NCBI RefSeq assembly: GCF_001426905.1
Contig: NZ_LMFQ01000020.1
Coordinates: forward strand, 310,001-374,000
DNA length: 64,000 bases
Origin: Caulobacter sp. Root1455
Lineage (GTDB): Bacteria > Pseudomonadota > Alphaproteobacteria > Caulobacterales > Caulobacteraceae
Direction of reading: 5' to 3'
Below the pieces are notes generated by a model that was not told where the DNA came from, did not search any database, and worked only from the letters and a program-made list of their open reading frames with translations. This document shows, in pieces, positions 14,618 through 22,566 of this stretch. The translations under genes were made by a program, and so were the position numbers. Within the stretch, counting starts at the first letter, position 1, and each line of letters begins with the position of its first letter.

Positions 14618-16519
14618 ATGAATATCGTTGTCGCCGCCGGCATCCTGGTCACCCTCGTGACCGGTATTCCCGTGCTTATTCAGCTGCTGCGGGGCCATCC
14701 GCGCGGCCTGATCATCTGCTTCCTGGCCGAGATGTGGGAGCGCTTTTCCTACTACGGCATGCGCGGGCTGCTGATCTTCTATCTGACGCAGCATTTCCTG
14801 TTCGACCCCAAGGTCGCCAGCGGCCACTACGGCTCCTACACCTCGCTGGTCTATATCGTGCCGCTGCTCGGCGGCTTCCTGGCCGACCGTTACCTGGGCA
14901 CCCGCAAGGCCGTGGCCTTCGGCGCCATCCTGCTGGTGGCGGGACACCTGGCCATGGCGGTCGAGGGCCGTCCGGCGACCCAGACGCTGACCTACGCCAA
15001 CCAGACCTACGAGTTCCAGGTCGAGGGCCGCGGCGAGGCCCGCGTCGCCCGGATCGTCGTGGACGACAAGCCCTATGAGGTCGCCGCCAACGACAAGGGC
15101 GACTTCGAGATCAAGAACCTGCCAGCCCAGGCCGCCTTGCCCGCCGTCCTGGCCAAGGGCCAGTACAAGCTGGGCGTGAAGGACCGCGATCCGCTGTACC
15201 TGAACATCTTCTGGCTGGCCCTGTCGCTGATCATCGTCGGGGTGGGCTTCATGAAGGCCAATGTCGCCACCCTGGTGGGCCAGCTCTATCCGCAGGGCGA
15301 CCCGCGCCGCGATCCGGGCTTCACCCTCTACTACTACGGCATCAACCTGGGTTCGTTCTGGGCGGCCATCCTCTGCGGCCTGCTGGGCGTCAACCTGGGC
15401 TGGGCGGCGGGCTTCGGCATGGCCGGGATCGGCATGCTGGCCGGCTTCGTCATCTTCGTGCTGGGCAAGCCCTGGCTGCTGGGCAAGGGCGAGCCGCCGG
15501 AAATGGGCAAGCTGAAGGCCCCGGTGCTGGGCCCGATCAATCGCGAGGGCCTGATCTACGCCGCCTCGCTGGGCGTGGTCGGACTGATCTTCTTCCTGGT
15601 TCAATTCACCCCCGTGGTGAACGTCACCCTGATCGCCGGCATGTTCGGCTCGCTGGGCTACATCCTGTGGTTCGCCTTCGCCAAGTGCGAGAAGGTCGAG
15701 CGCGAGCGGCTGCTGCTGGCCACGGTGCTGGTGCTGGGCGCGGTGGTGTTCTGGACCCTGTTCGAGCAGGCCGGCTCGTCGCTGAACCTGTTCGCGGCGA
15801 CCAACGTCAACCTGGTCCTGCTGTCGCATCCGGTTCAGTGGTTCGGCGGCGCGGTCGTGCTGGGCGCGCCCGAGCAACTGGCCGCGGCGGGCTGGAGCAC
15901 GTCCGGCAAGCTGTGGGTCAACACCTCGTTCAACGCCGCCCAGACCCAGGCGATCAACGCCGGCTGGATCCTGATTTTCGCCCCCGTCTTCGCAGCCCTC
16001 TGGACTGTCCTCGGCAAACGTGGCCGCAATCCGGGCCCGATGATCAAGTTCGGCCTGTCGCTGATCCAGGTCGGCGCGGGCTTCCTGATCCTGCTGCTCG
16101 GCGCCCACTTCGCCGACGGCGCGTTCCGCATGCCGCTGATCTTCCTGGTCGTCATGTACATGCTGCACACCTCGGGCGAGATGTTCATGTCGCCGGTCGG
16201 CCTGTCGCAGATGACCAAGCTGTCGCCGCTGTCGATCGTCTCGTTCGTGATGGCGGTCTGGTACATGGCGCTGGCCATGGCCAACCTGTTCGGCAGCTGG
16301 ATCGCGGCGATCGCCTCGTCCGAGACCATCGGCGGCCAGGTGCTGGATCCGGGCGCGGCCATGATCCAGTCGCTGCTGGTGTTCAAGATCATCGGCCTGA
16401 TCTCGATCGGCATCGGCGTGCTGTTCCTGGCCCTGTCGCCGATCCTCAAGAAATGGTCGCACGGCTCGGACGACACCAACCCCGAGCCGGCCGCTGGGCC
16501 GGCCTCGATCGCCCCCTAA
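14618..16519 (+). CDS. POT/PTR family proton-coupled oligopeptide transporter
   Basis: A 633-residue polytopic inner-membrane symporter for di- and tripeptides. The N-terminal family signature FLAEMWERFSYYGMRGLL (near residue 39) includes the ExxERFxYY proton-coupling motif. Later come FYYGINLGSFWAAILCG and the C-terminal FMSPVGLSQMTKLSP with VMAVWYMALAMANLFG. Relative to compact POT proteins it carries an extra soluble stretch of about 70-80 residues after the third helix (roughly 120-190), predicted periplasmic or cytoplasmic depending on topology. The ATG at 14618 has an AAGG eight bases upstream. An intrinsic terminator follows directly, so it is probably monocistronic. Confidence 0.92.
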   Translation: MNIVVAAGILVTLVTGIPVLIQLLRGHPRGLIICFLAEMWERFSYYGMRGLLIFYLTQHFLFDPKVASGHYGSYTSLVYIVPLLGGFLADRYLGTRKAVAFGAILLVAGHLAMAVEGRPATQTLTYANQTYEFQVEGRGEARVARIVVDDKPYEVAANDKGDFEIKNLPAQAALPAVLAKGQYKLGVKDRDPLYLNIFWLALSLIIVGVGFMKANVATLVGQLYPQGDPRRDPGFTLYYYGINLGSFWAAILCGLLGVNLGWAAGFGMAGIGMLAGFVIFVLGKPWLLGKGEPPEMGKLKAPVLGPINREGLIYAASLGVVGLIFFLVQFTPVVNVTLIAGMFGSLGYILWFAFAKCEKVERERLLLATVLVLGAVVFWTLFEQAGSSLNLFAATNVNLVLLSHPVQWFGGAVVLGAPEQLAAAGWSTSGKLWVNTSFNAAQTQAINAGWILIFAPVFAALWTVLGKRGRNPGPMIKFGLSLIQVGAGFLILLLGAHFADGAFRMPLIFLVVMYMLHTSGEMFMSPVGLSQMTKLSPLSIVSFVMAVWYMALAMANLFGSWIAAIASSETIGGQVLDPGAAMIQSLLVFKIIGLISIGIGVLFLALSPILKKWSHGSDDTNPEPAAGPASIAP

Positions 16520-16526
16520 CGACGAA

Positions 16527-16553
16527 GGCCCCGGAGTGATCCGGGGCCTTTTT
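16527..16553 (+). terminator. Rho-independent terminator of the POT transporter
   Basis: A 9-bp perfect stem GGCCCCGGA/TCCGGGGCC with a GTGA loop is followed by five T residues, 8 bases after the stop codon at 16517-16519. Confidence 0.93.
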
Positions 16554-16651
16554 CAAGCCCGACGCCCAAGCTCCAAGTTGACGCGAAATGTTCGCCAGCG
16601 CACGCTAGGGTCGACTTCAGCGGCGCGAAGCCGCCGTCTCGGGAGGGCGTC

Positions 16652-18397
16652 ATGGGAACCACCTACACCATCTTCGGCGCGGGGCCGGCGGGCCTCTACA
16701 CGGCCTGGCGGCTGATCACCGGCGGCAAGGCCGTGGCGGGCGACAGCGTCGAGCTGATCGAGTGGGGCGACTACGCCTTCGACGGTCCGGGCTCGGGCAC
16801 CCGCCTGCCGGCCGGACGGATCGTGACCCATTTCTGCGACGACGACCCGACCCAGTCCTATGTCGAGGCCGGCGGCATGCGGTTCATCGAGTGGGACGGG
16901 ACCCAGGGCCACCAGCTGGTCACCCTGACGATCAACATGCTGGGCCTGACGCCCAAGGTGGTGCCGTTCAACACCACCACCGACCCGCTGCTCTATCTGC
17001 GCGGCGAGCACATCTACCAGAAGAACCTGGCCACCCAGAACGCGCCCTACAACACGCCGGGCAACAACGCCGCCCCGGCCGCGACGCTGTTCGCCAACAT
17101 CTCCAACCTGATCACCGGCGTCCCGGCCCCCTCGACCCGCACGGCCCAGTGCGCCTTCTATGGCGACGGGACCCTGCCCTCGACCTTCAACTCGTTCGTC
17201 TATGCGCCGGGCTCGACCGCGGGCAACATCGGCTACTGGAACATCTTCTACGACCAGGCCGGCAACGAGGGCTACGAATACGCCTCCGACGCCGGCGGCT
17301 ACACGTCCAACGTCATCAACTGGAACGCCGCCAACGCCGCGGTCTACAACAGCGAGTTCGCGCCCGGCGGCCAGTTCAAGACCGTGCAGGGCGGCTATTC
17401 CCAGGTCTTCGTCCAGCTGTTCCAGCAGACCCGGACCGCGGCCCAGGCGGCCGGCGTCGCGTTCTCGCTGCAGGCCAATACGCGGTTGCACTCGGTTTGG
17501 CTGGCCGACGGCGTGATAAGCTACCGCCTGGCCAGCGCCGCCGACCCGTTCAAGGGCGGGGCGACCCTGACCACGCCCAACGCCTTCCTGGCCATGCCGC
17601 CGGCCTCGCTGGACCTGGTGGCCGAGGCCACGCGCTACGCCGACCTGCCGGAGGGCACGCTGGACGTCATGAACGCCCGGCCGGTGCAGCTCTATATGGA
17701 CGGGGTGATCCGCCAGCCTTCGATGCGGGTGATGCTGTTCTTCGACAGCCCCTGGTGGCTGGACTGCCCCTATCCGCCGGACCTGACCAGCGACGGCCTG
17801 CCCAACACGTTCGGCCCGACCATCACCGACCTGCCCCTGCGCCAGGTCTACTATTTTGGCGACAACAGCGACGGCAATCCCAACCCGGTCTACGGCGTGC
17901 TCGCCTCGTACGACGACATGCAATACGTGCAGTTCTGGCAGGAGCTGGAGCTTCACGTCGACGAGCGCCGCACCATTCCGCTGGAAGAGGACTACCAGGT
18001 CCTGCACGCGCCGGCGCCGGCCAACGAGACCATGATCCGCATGGTGCTGCTGGAGCTGGCCAAGGTGCACTACGGCAGCCCCGACGACGCCTACAAGATC
18101 CCGTATCCGGTCTCGGCGGTGTACAACGACTTCTCGTTCAACCCGTTCGGAGCCGGCTACCACGCCTGGGCGGCGCACTACGACATCTGCGACGTGATGC
18201 AGCGGATTCGCCAGCCCACCGGCCTGGTGGACGGCGCCCCGGCCGCCAACCTGTTCATCATCGGCGAGGCCTATTCCAATGACCAGGCCTGGGTGGAGGG
18301 GGCGTTCTGCACGGCGGAGTCGGTGCTGGTCGACTACTACGGCATGACCACAATCGCCGACACGACCAACTATCCGCTGATCTGCGCCTGCCCCTAG
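16652..18397 (+). CDS. FAD-dependent amine-oxidase-like protein
   Basis: A 581-residue protein with an N-terminal dinucleotide-binding motif IFGAGPAGLYTAWRL (residues 6-20) and an acidic strand end (VELIEWGD). A central region contains GGMRF, a motif typical of flavin amine oxidases near the flavin. The C-terminus NLFIIGEAYSNDQAWVEGAFCTAESVL is the classic FAD-binding end of that family. There is no signal peptide. The middle (about 110-260) is unusually rich in Asn, Thr, Tyr and Gly and does not match any oxidase I know. It may oxidise amino acids or amines, but the substrate is unassigned. It stands alone, convergent with the cupin gene. Confidence 0.72.
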   Translation: MGTTYTIFGAGPAGLYTAWRLITGGKAVAGDSVELIEWGDYAFDGPGSGTRLPAGRIVTHFCDDDPTQSYVEAGGMRFIEWDGTQGHQLVTLTINMLGLTPKVVPFNTTTDPLLYLRGEHIYQKNLATQNAPYNTPGNNAAPAATLFANISNLITGVPAPSTRTAQCAFYGDGTLPSTFNSFVYAPGSTAGNIGYWNIFYDQAGNEGYEYASDAGGYTSNVINWNAANAAVYNSEFAPGGQFKTVQGGYSQVFVQLFQQTRTAAQAAGVAFSLQANTRLHSVWLADGVISYRLASAADPFKGGATLTTPNAFLAMPPASLDLVAEATRYADLPEGTLDVMNARPVQLYMDGVIRQPSMRVMLFFDSPWWLDCPYPPDLTSDGLPNTFGPTITDLPLRQVYYFGDNSDGNPNPVYGVLASYDDMQYVQFWQELELHVDERRTIPLEEDYQVLHAPAPANETMIRMVLLELAKVHYGSPDDAYKIPYPVSAVYNDFSFNPFGAGYHAWAAHYDICDVMQRIRQPTGLVDGAPAANLFIIGEAYSNDQAWVEGAFCTAESVLVDYYGMTTIADTTNYPLICACP

Positions 18398-18409
18398 AGC
18401 CGCGCCAAC

Positions 18410-18877
18410 CTAGGGACGTCGCGGCTTCTGGGAGTGGGGGTGCCAGTCCTTGGGCGCCAGTTCGAAGCCGTCGAAATCGAACCCCGGGGCGACGGTGCAG
18501 CCGACCAGGGTCCAGGCTCCGAGGCTGGCCGCGGTCTGCCACCAGCCGGTCGGCACCACGATCTGCGGGCGGGCGCCGGCTCGCAGGTCGGGACCCAGGA
18601 TGTGGCTGGCCGCGGCCTGGCCGTCGGGGGGCGACAGGGTGAGCGACAGGGGCGCGCCCGCGTAATAGTGCCAGACCTCCACCGCGTCGATCTTGTGCCA
18701 GGCCGACCGCTCCTCGGCCTGCAGCATGTAGTAGATCGCGGTCGAGGACGGGCGGCCCTCTTCGGCGGGCATGTCCTTGAAGGTCTGCCGGTACCACCCG
18801 CCCTCGGGGTGCGGCTGCAGGTCCAGCAGGCGAATGATCTCGTTGCCGCTCAGGTCGTTGGAGATTTCCGACAACAT
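18410..18877 (-). CDS. DUF985 cupin-domain protein
   Basis: A 155-residue cupin of the DUF985 family. It starts with a helix (NEIIRLLDLQPHPEGGWYRQTF), a hallmark of the family, followed by STAIYYMLQAEERSAWHKIDAVEVWHYYAGAPL, carrying the His residues of the first cupin motif, and GWWQTAASLGAWTLVGCTVAPGFDFDGFEL for the second. Family structures bind sugar-nucleotide-like or metal ligands, but the function is unknown. The ATG at 18875-18877 lies 2 bases beyond the gloB stop, so it is translated from the same mRNA as gloB with its ribosome site inside gloB. Confidence 0.88.
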   Translation of the reverse strand: MLSEISNDLSGNEIIRLLDLQPHPEGGWYRQTFKDMPAEEGRPSSTAIYYMLQAEERSAWHKIDAVEVWHYYAGAPLSLTLSPPDGQAAASHILGPDLRAGARPQIVVPTGWWQTAASLGAWTLVGCTVAPGFDFDGFELAPKDWHPHSQKPRRP

Positions 18878-18879
18878 GC

Positions 18880-19626
18880 TCACCCCTTGAAGCTGTCCTT
18901 GGCGGCGCGAATCTCGCCGAACGCCTCCGCGGGCGCCAGATGGGGACGCAGGAGGGGCGCGCGCAAGAACGGATTTGTCGCCTTTTCCAGGCCGATGGTG
19001 GTCGGCACGGTCGGTTCGCCGCGCTCGCGGGCGGCGAACACGGCCTCCGCGCGATCCTTGAGCGCCGGGTCGTCGTCCACCGACAGGGCGAAGCGGGCGT
19101 TCGAGGCGGTGTACTCGTGGGCGCAATAGACGGTGGTGTCGTCGGGCAGGGCGGCCAGCTTGGACAGCGAGCCCCACATCTGTTCGGCCGTGCCCTCGAA
19201 CAATCGGCCGCAGCCCAGGGCGAACAGGGTGTCGCCGACGAAGGCGATATGATCCTGGGCGTCGTGATAGGCGATGTGCCCCAGGGTGTGGCCGCCGGTG
19301 TCGATCACCGCCAGGGGCGTGTCGCCCAGCATCACCGTGTCGCCCTGGCCGACGGCGCGGTCCAGCGGCGCGATGCGGGTCACCTCCGGCGGGCCGACGA
19401 TCGTCGCCCCGGTCGCCGCCTGCACGGCCGCGTTGCCGCCGGCGTGGTCCGGGTGCCAGTGGGTGTTGAGGATCAGGTCCAGTTTCCAGCCCAGCTTGGC
19501 CAACTGCGCCAGGATGGCGTCGGCGTCGGGCGTGTCGATCGTCGCCGTGGTTCCGGTGGCGTCGTCGCGCACGAGAAAGCCGTAATTGTCCGACAGGCAG
19601 GCGAACTGGTGGACGGTCAGCGACAT
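18880..19626 (-). CDS. gloB: Hydroxyacylglutathione hydrolase (glyoxalase II)
   Basis: A 248-residue metallo-beta-lactamase-fold enzyme that hydrolyses S-lactoylglutathione to lactate and glutathione, completing methylglyoxal detoxification. The metal site THWHPDHAGGN lies near residue 57, with downstream His/Asp ligands in GHTLGHIAYH (near 112), VGDTLFALGCGR (near 130) and CAHEYT (near 169). The C-terminal substrate-binding TVPTTIGLEKATNPFLR is typical of glyoxalase II rather than a generic lactamase-fold protein. It is the first gene of a two-gene unit with the DUF985 cupin and is divergent from a methyltransferase gene, an arrangement common in alphaproteobacteria. Confidence 0.95.
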   Translation of the reverse strand: MSLTVHQFACLSDNYGFLVRDDATGTTATIDTPDADAILAQLAKLGWKLDLILNTHWHPDHAGGNAAVQAATGATIVGPPEVTRIAPLDRAVGQGDTVMLGDTPLAVIDTGGHTLGHIAYHDAQDHIAFVGDTLFALGCGRLFEGTAEQMWGSLSKLAALPDDTTVYCAHEYTASNARFALSVDDDPALKDRAEAVFAARERGEPTVPTTIGLEKATNPFLRAPLLRPHLAPAEAFGEIRAAKDSFKG

Positions 19627-19727
19627 GCTCTCGACTCCGAACTAGGGGCAGCCATGCTCTTTAGTGTTGGGCGTGACGCGAAGGGCGGGCCCGCCTACAT
19701 AGATGAAGCGATCGATCGGGAGACTCA

Positions 19728-20534
19728 ATGCGCCGCGACGTGCTCGATCTCAGAGCCTTCTACGCCAGTCCGCTCGGACGCGCGGCCCGCGAGATGCTGG
19801 GCCGCAAGGTCGAGGAGGCCTGGGGCGACGCGCGCGGGCTGGACGTCCTTGGCCTGGGCTACGCCACGCCCTTCCTGGAGAAGGCCCGCACCCAGGCCCG
19901 CCGGGCGGTGGCGGCCATGCCGGCCACCCAGGGCGTCGAGGTCTGGCCCAGCGGCGGCGCCAACGCCGCGACGCTGGTCGAAGAGACCGCCCTGCCGTTC
20001 GCCAACGCCATGTTCGACCGCATCCTGGCCGTCCACGCCCTGGAGGAGGCCGACGACCCGGCCGCGGTCCTGCGCGAGATCTGGCGGGTCATGGCGCCCT
20101 CGGGCCGGCTGATCGTCGCCGTGGCCTCGCGCGACGGCCTGTGGGCCGGGGCCGAGAGCACGCCCTTCGGCCACGGCCGGCCGTTCAGCCGCCATCAGCT
20201 GGAGGCCCTGCTGCGCGAGGCGGACCTGGAGCCCGCCGGCTGGACGAGAGCCCTCTACGCCCCGCCCATGCCGGTGGCGGCCCGCTGGGCCGAAGGGTTC
20301 GAACAGGTGGGCGCCCGCCTGTGGCCGCGTTTCGCCGGCCTGATCCTGATGGAGGCGGTCAAGCAAACCTTCGCGGTCAAGCCGCGCGGCAGCCGTGAAC
20401 GGGTGCGGGTGTTCGCGCCCGGCGTGCTTTCGCCCTCGCCGGGCGGTCCGGCGCCTGTTCGAAAGGCGCCGCGTAATCTAAATGCCGCAAAGCCCTTGGA
20501 GCCATCGATTCCCGGGCCTAGCCTCAGGTCGTAG
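19728..20534 (+). CDS. Class I SAM-dependent methyltransferase next to gloB
   Basis: A 268-residue protein with a methyltransferase-11-like core: LDVLGLGYATPFLEKA is a variant motif I, LPFANAMFDRILAVHALEEADDPAAVLREIWRVMAPSGRLIVAVASRDG covers motifs II and III, and RWAEGFEQVGARLWPRFAGLILMEAVKQ is the conserved end of this subgroup. The group is regularly found beside gloB in alphaproteobacteria. The target is unknown. The last 50 or so residues are Pro/Arg-rich and probably disordered. The start ATG at 19728 is 101 bp from the divergent gloB start. Confidence 0.83.
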   Translation: MRRDVLDLRAFYASPLGRAAREMLGRKVEEAWGDARGLDVLGLGYATPFLEKARTQARRAVAAMPATQGVEVWPSGGANAATLVEETALPFANAMFDRILAVHALEEADDPAAVLREIWRVMAPSGRLIVAVASRDGLWAGAESTPFGHGRPFSRHQLEALLREADLEPAGWTRALYAPPMPVAARWAEGFEQVGARLWPRFAGLILMEAVKQTFAVKPRGSRERVRVFAPGVLSPSPGGPAPVRKAPRNLNAAKPLEPSIPGPSLRS

Positions 20535-20563
20535 AATAAGCCGTCGTCAGCGGGAGCCGCGCC

Positions 20564-20908
20564 ATGAAGATGATCGTCGCCGTAATCAAGCCCAGTCGTC
20601 TGGACGCCGTGCTTGAGGCGGTCACCGAGGCGGGCGCCTCGGGTCTGACGGTCACCGAGGTGCGCGGCTATGGCCGACAGAAGGGCAAGACGGAGGTCTA
20701 CCGCGGCGCCGAGTACGAGGTGAAGCTGCTGCCCAAGGTCAAGCTGGAGATCGCCGTGGCCAACGACGTGGTCGAGCCGGTGGTCGAGGCCCTGCAGCGC
20801 ACCGCCAACACCGGCAAGATCGGCGACGGCAAGGTGTTCGTCATGGACCTGGAACAGGCCCTGCGCATCCGCACCGGCGAACGCGACGCCGCGGCGATCG
20901 CGGGCTAG
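20564..20908 (+). CDS. PII nitrogen-regulatory signal protein
   Basis: A 114-residue PII protein (GlnB/GlnK type) that integrates ATP/ADP and 2-oxoglutarate levels. It is complete: MKMIVAVIKPSRLDAV, the T-loop GRQKGKTEVYRGAEYEV carrying the Tyr normally uridylylated near residue 51, and the C-terminal signature TGKIGDGKVFV followed by RIRTGE. The ribosome site GGGAG is well placed before the ATG at 20564. Unlike most glnK genes there is no amtB beside it, and unlike glnB there is no glnA, so which paralogue it is cannot be decided here. Confidence 0.93.
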   Translation: MKMIVAVIKPSRLDAVLEAVTEAGASGLTVTEVRGYGRQKGKTEVYRGAEYEVKLLPKVKLEIAVANDVVEPVVEALQRTANTGKIGDGKVFVMDLEQALRIRTGERDAAAIAG

Positions 20909-20917
20909 CCCCTACCC

Positions 20918-22474
20918 CTACCCCTCCAGCTCCCGAAGGTCCCGTCCGCGCGTCTCGGTCCCGAACCATGAGACCAGCGCCAGGGCGAGCGCCAGCGGCG
21001 CGATGATCATCAGGGCGGCGATCTTCAGGGGCGGCACCGCCGCCAGGATGCCCAGAAGTTGGGCGATCAGCCCGCCCGACTTGCTGCACGCCGCCACCCA
21101 GCCGGTGGCCCGGCCGCGAATCCGCAGCGGGAAGCTCTCGGCCGTATAGGGCAGCAGGATGGCCAGCAGGCCGTTGGTGCCGATGATCATCAGGGCGACC
21201 GGCAGCACCGGGCTGACGCCGGGGCCGATGGTCAGCACCCCGGCCACGCCCAGGGCGCTGATCGCGATGGTCGTCGCCAGCGCCCACTTGGTGCTCCAGC
21301 GGCTGTAGAGGAAGGCGCAGACGAAGACGGTCGGAAAGGCGATCAGGGCCGACTTGGCCAGCAGCTGGCTTGAGACGCCGACGCTGTGGCCCTCGGCGAC
21401 CAGCTCGGCCGGCAGCCACAGCAGCAGGCCGAAATTGACCAGGCCCCAGGCCACCGCCGCGATGCTCAGCGCCACCGTCTTGCCGATGAAGCGCCGCTCG
21501 ACCGGCGGCGGCGTCAGGACGTGATGATGATCCTCGGGGTTGTCGGCCTTCTCGCGGACCACCGAGCCAAACCGCTTCATCACCGCGTGGGCGGCGTCGG
21601 TTCGGCCGATCGTGACCAGGAACTTGGCCGATTCCGGGATCGCGCCGGACAGGGCGATCAGGATCAGGCCGGTCGGCAGGTTGAGGAACCACATGATCCG
21701 CCAGCCGAACTCCGGCTGCAGCCAGGCCGAACAGCCGGACGAGGCCAGGTAGCCGCCCACCGCGCCCAGCCCGCCGACCAGCACGAGGGCCCAGCCGCGA
21801 TGCTTGGAGGGCATGGTCTCGGCCAGAAGGGCGTAGACCACCGGCAGCAGCCCTCCGGCCGCCGCGCCCATCATGAAGCACATGATCACGTTCCACCAGA
21901 AATCGGGCATGGCGCCGCAGATCGAGGTGCCGACGAACATCACCGCCGACAGCAGGATCGAGGCCCGCCGCCCGAAGACGTCGGCCAGGGCGCCCCAGAT
22001 GATCGATCCGGTCACCGTGCCGGTCAGGGCGGCGAAGGGCAGCCAGGCGACCATGGCCTTGCTGACCCCGTATTCCTTGATCATGCCGGGCACCACGAAG
22101 CCCAGGCTGGCCGGCTTCATGATGTCGATGATCAGGGCCACGACCAGCACCAGCATCAACCTCCAGTGGGCCAGTCCCAGCGGGGCGTCCTCCGGCGGGG
22201 TGACCTCGATCGTGTGCTCCAGGTGGTGGTCGATCCCGCGCCGAGGCAGCAGGCCCCAGCCCGCCAAGGCGCAGCCGGGCGGAATGATCAGCATGCCCAC
22301 GGTCATGCCCAGGTCCATCTTCATCCCGGACAGCTGGTAGCCGATGTCGGCGCCCATCAGGTACATCGGCACGTGCAGGACGACGCCCGTGGTGACCACC
22401 AGGCAGCCCAGCCAGAAGGCCCACAGGCGCTGGCGGTCGGCGAGGACGTGGTGGGCGGGCGTCTGGGTTGTCAT
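20918..22474 (-). CDS. MFS transporter, aromatic-acid/sugar-type
   Basis: A 518-residue member of the major facilitator superfamily with twelve predicted membrane helices and a soluble central loop. It carries the loop 2-3 motif GALADVFGRRASILL and the related loop motif KHRGWALVLVGGLGAVGGYLAS. The overall pattern resembles aromatic acid:H+ symporters and NiaP-like carriers, but the substrate cannot be fixed. The ATG at 22472-22474 (MTTQTPAHH) is preferred over a longer upstream frame that enters the PLD gene's promoter. It ends 9 bp past the PII gene, convergently. Confidence 0.85.
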   Translation of the reverse strand: MTTQTPAHHVLADRQRLWAFWLGCLVVTTGVVLHVPMYLMGADIGYQLSGMKMDLGMTVGMLIIPPGCALAGWGLLPRRGIDHHLEHTIEVTPPEDAPLGLAHWRLMLVLVVALIIDIMKPASLGFVVPGMIKEYGVSKAMVAWLPFAALTGTVTGSIIWGALADVFGRRASILLSAVMFVGTSICGAMPDFWWNVIMCFMMGAAAGGLLPVVYALLAETMPSKHRGWALVLVGGLGAVGGYLASSGCSAWLQPEFGWRIMWFLNLPTGLILIALSGAIPESAKFLVTIGRTDAAHAVMKRFGSVVREKADNPEDHHHVLTPPPVERRFIGKTVALSIAAVAWGLVNFGLLLWLPAELVAEGHSVGVSSQLLAKSALIAFPTVFVCAFLYSRWSTKWALATTIAISALGVAGVLTIGPGVSPVLPVALMIIGTNGLLAILLPYTAESFPLRIRGRATGWVAACSKSGGLIAQLLGILAAVPPLKIAALMIIAPLALALALVSWFGTETRGRDLRELEG

Positions 22475-22566
22475 GGGCGTCCAACAAACATGCGGGAGAC
22501 TTCTATCCAAGCGGAGCCATAACATGGGTCCGCGCGTTGACGAATTTCCATGGCACAAGGGGCGAT

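Noticed and set aside
14465-16462. 665-codon open frame on the minus strand opposite the POT transporter
   Set aside because: Composition is Gln/Asp/Arg/His-rich without any domain. It is the complement of a clear membrane protein gene, the usual result of high GC.
16597-16640. Possible promoter (TTGACG ... GCTAGGGTC) before the amine-oxidase-like gene
   Set aside because: Spacing of about 20 bases or more is too long for the housekeeping consensus.
21386-22522. 378-codon open frame opposite the MFS transporter
   Set aside because: It mirrors a recognised gene, has repetitive Gln/Gly/His content and no motif.
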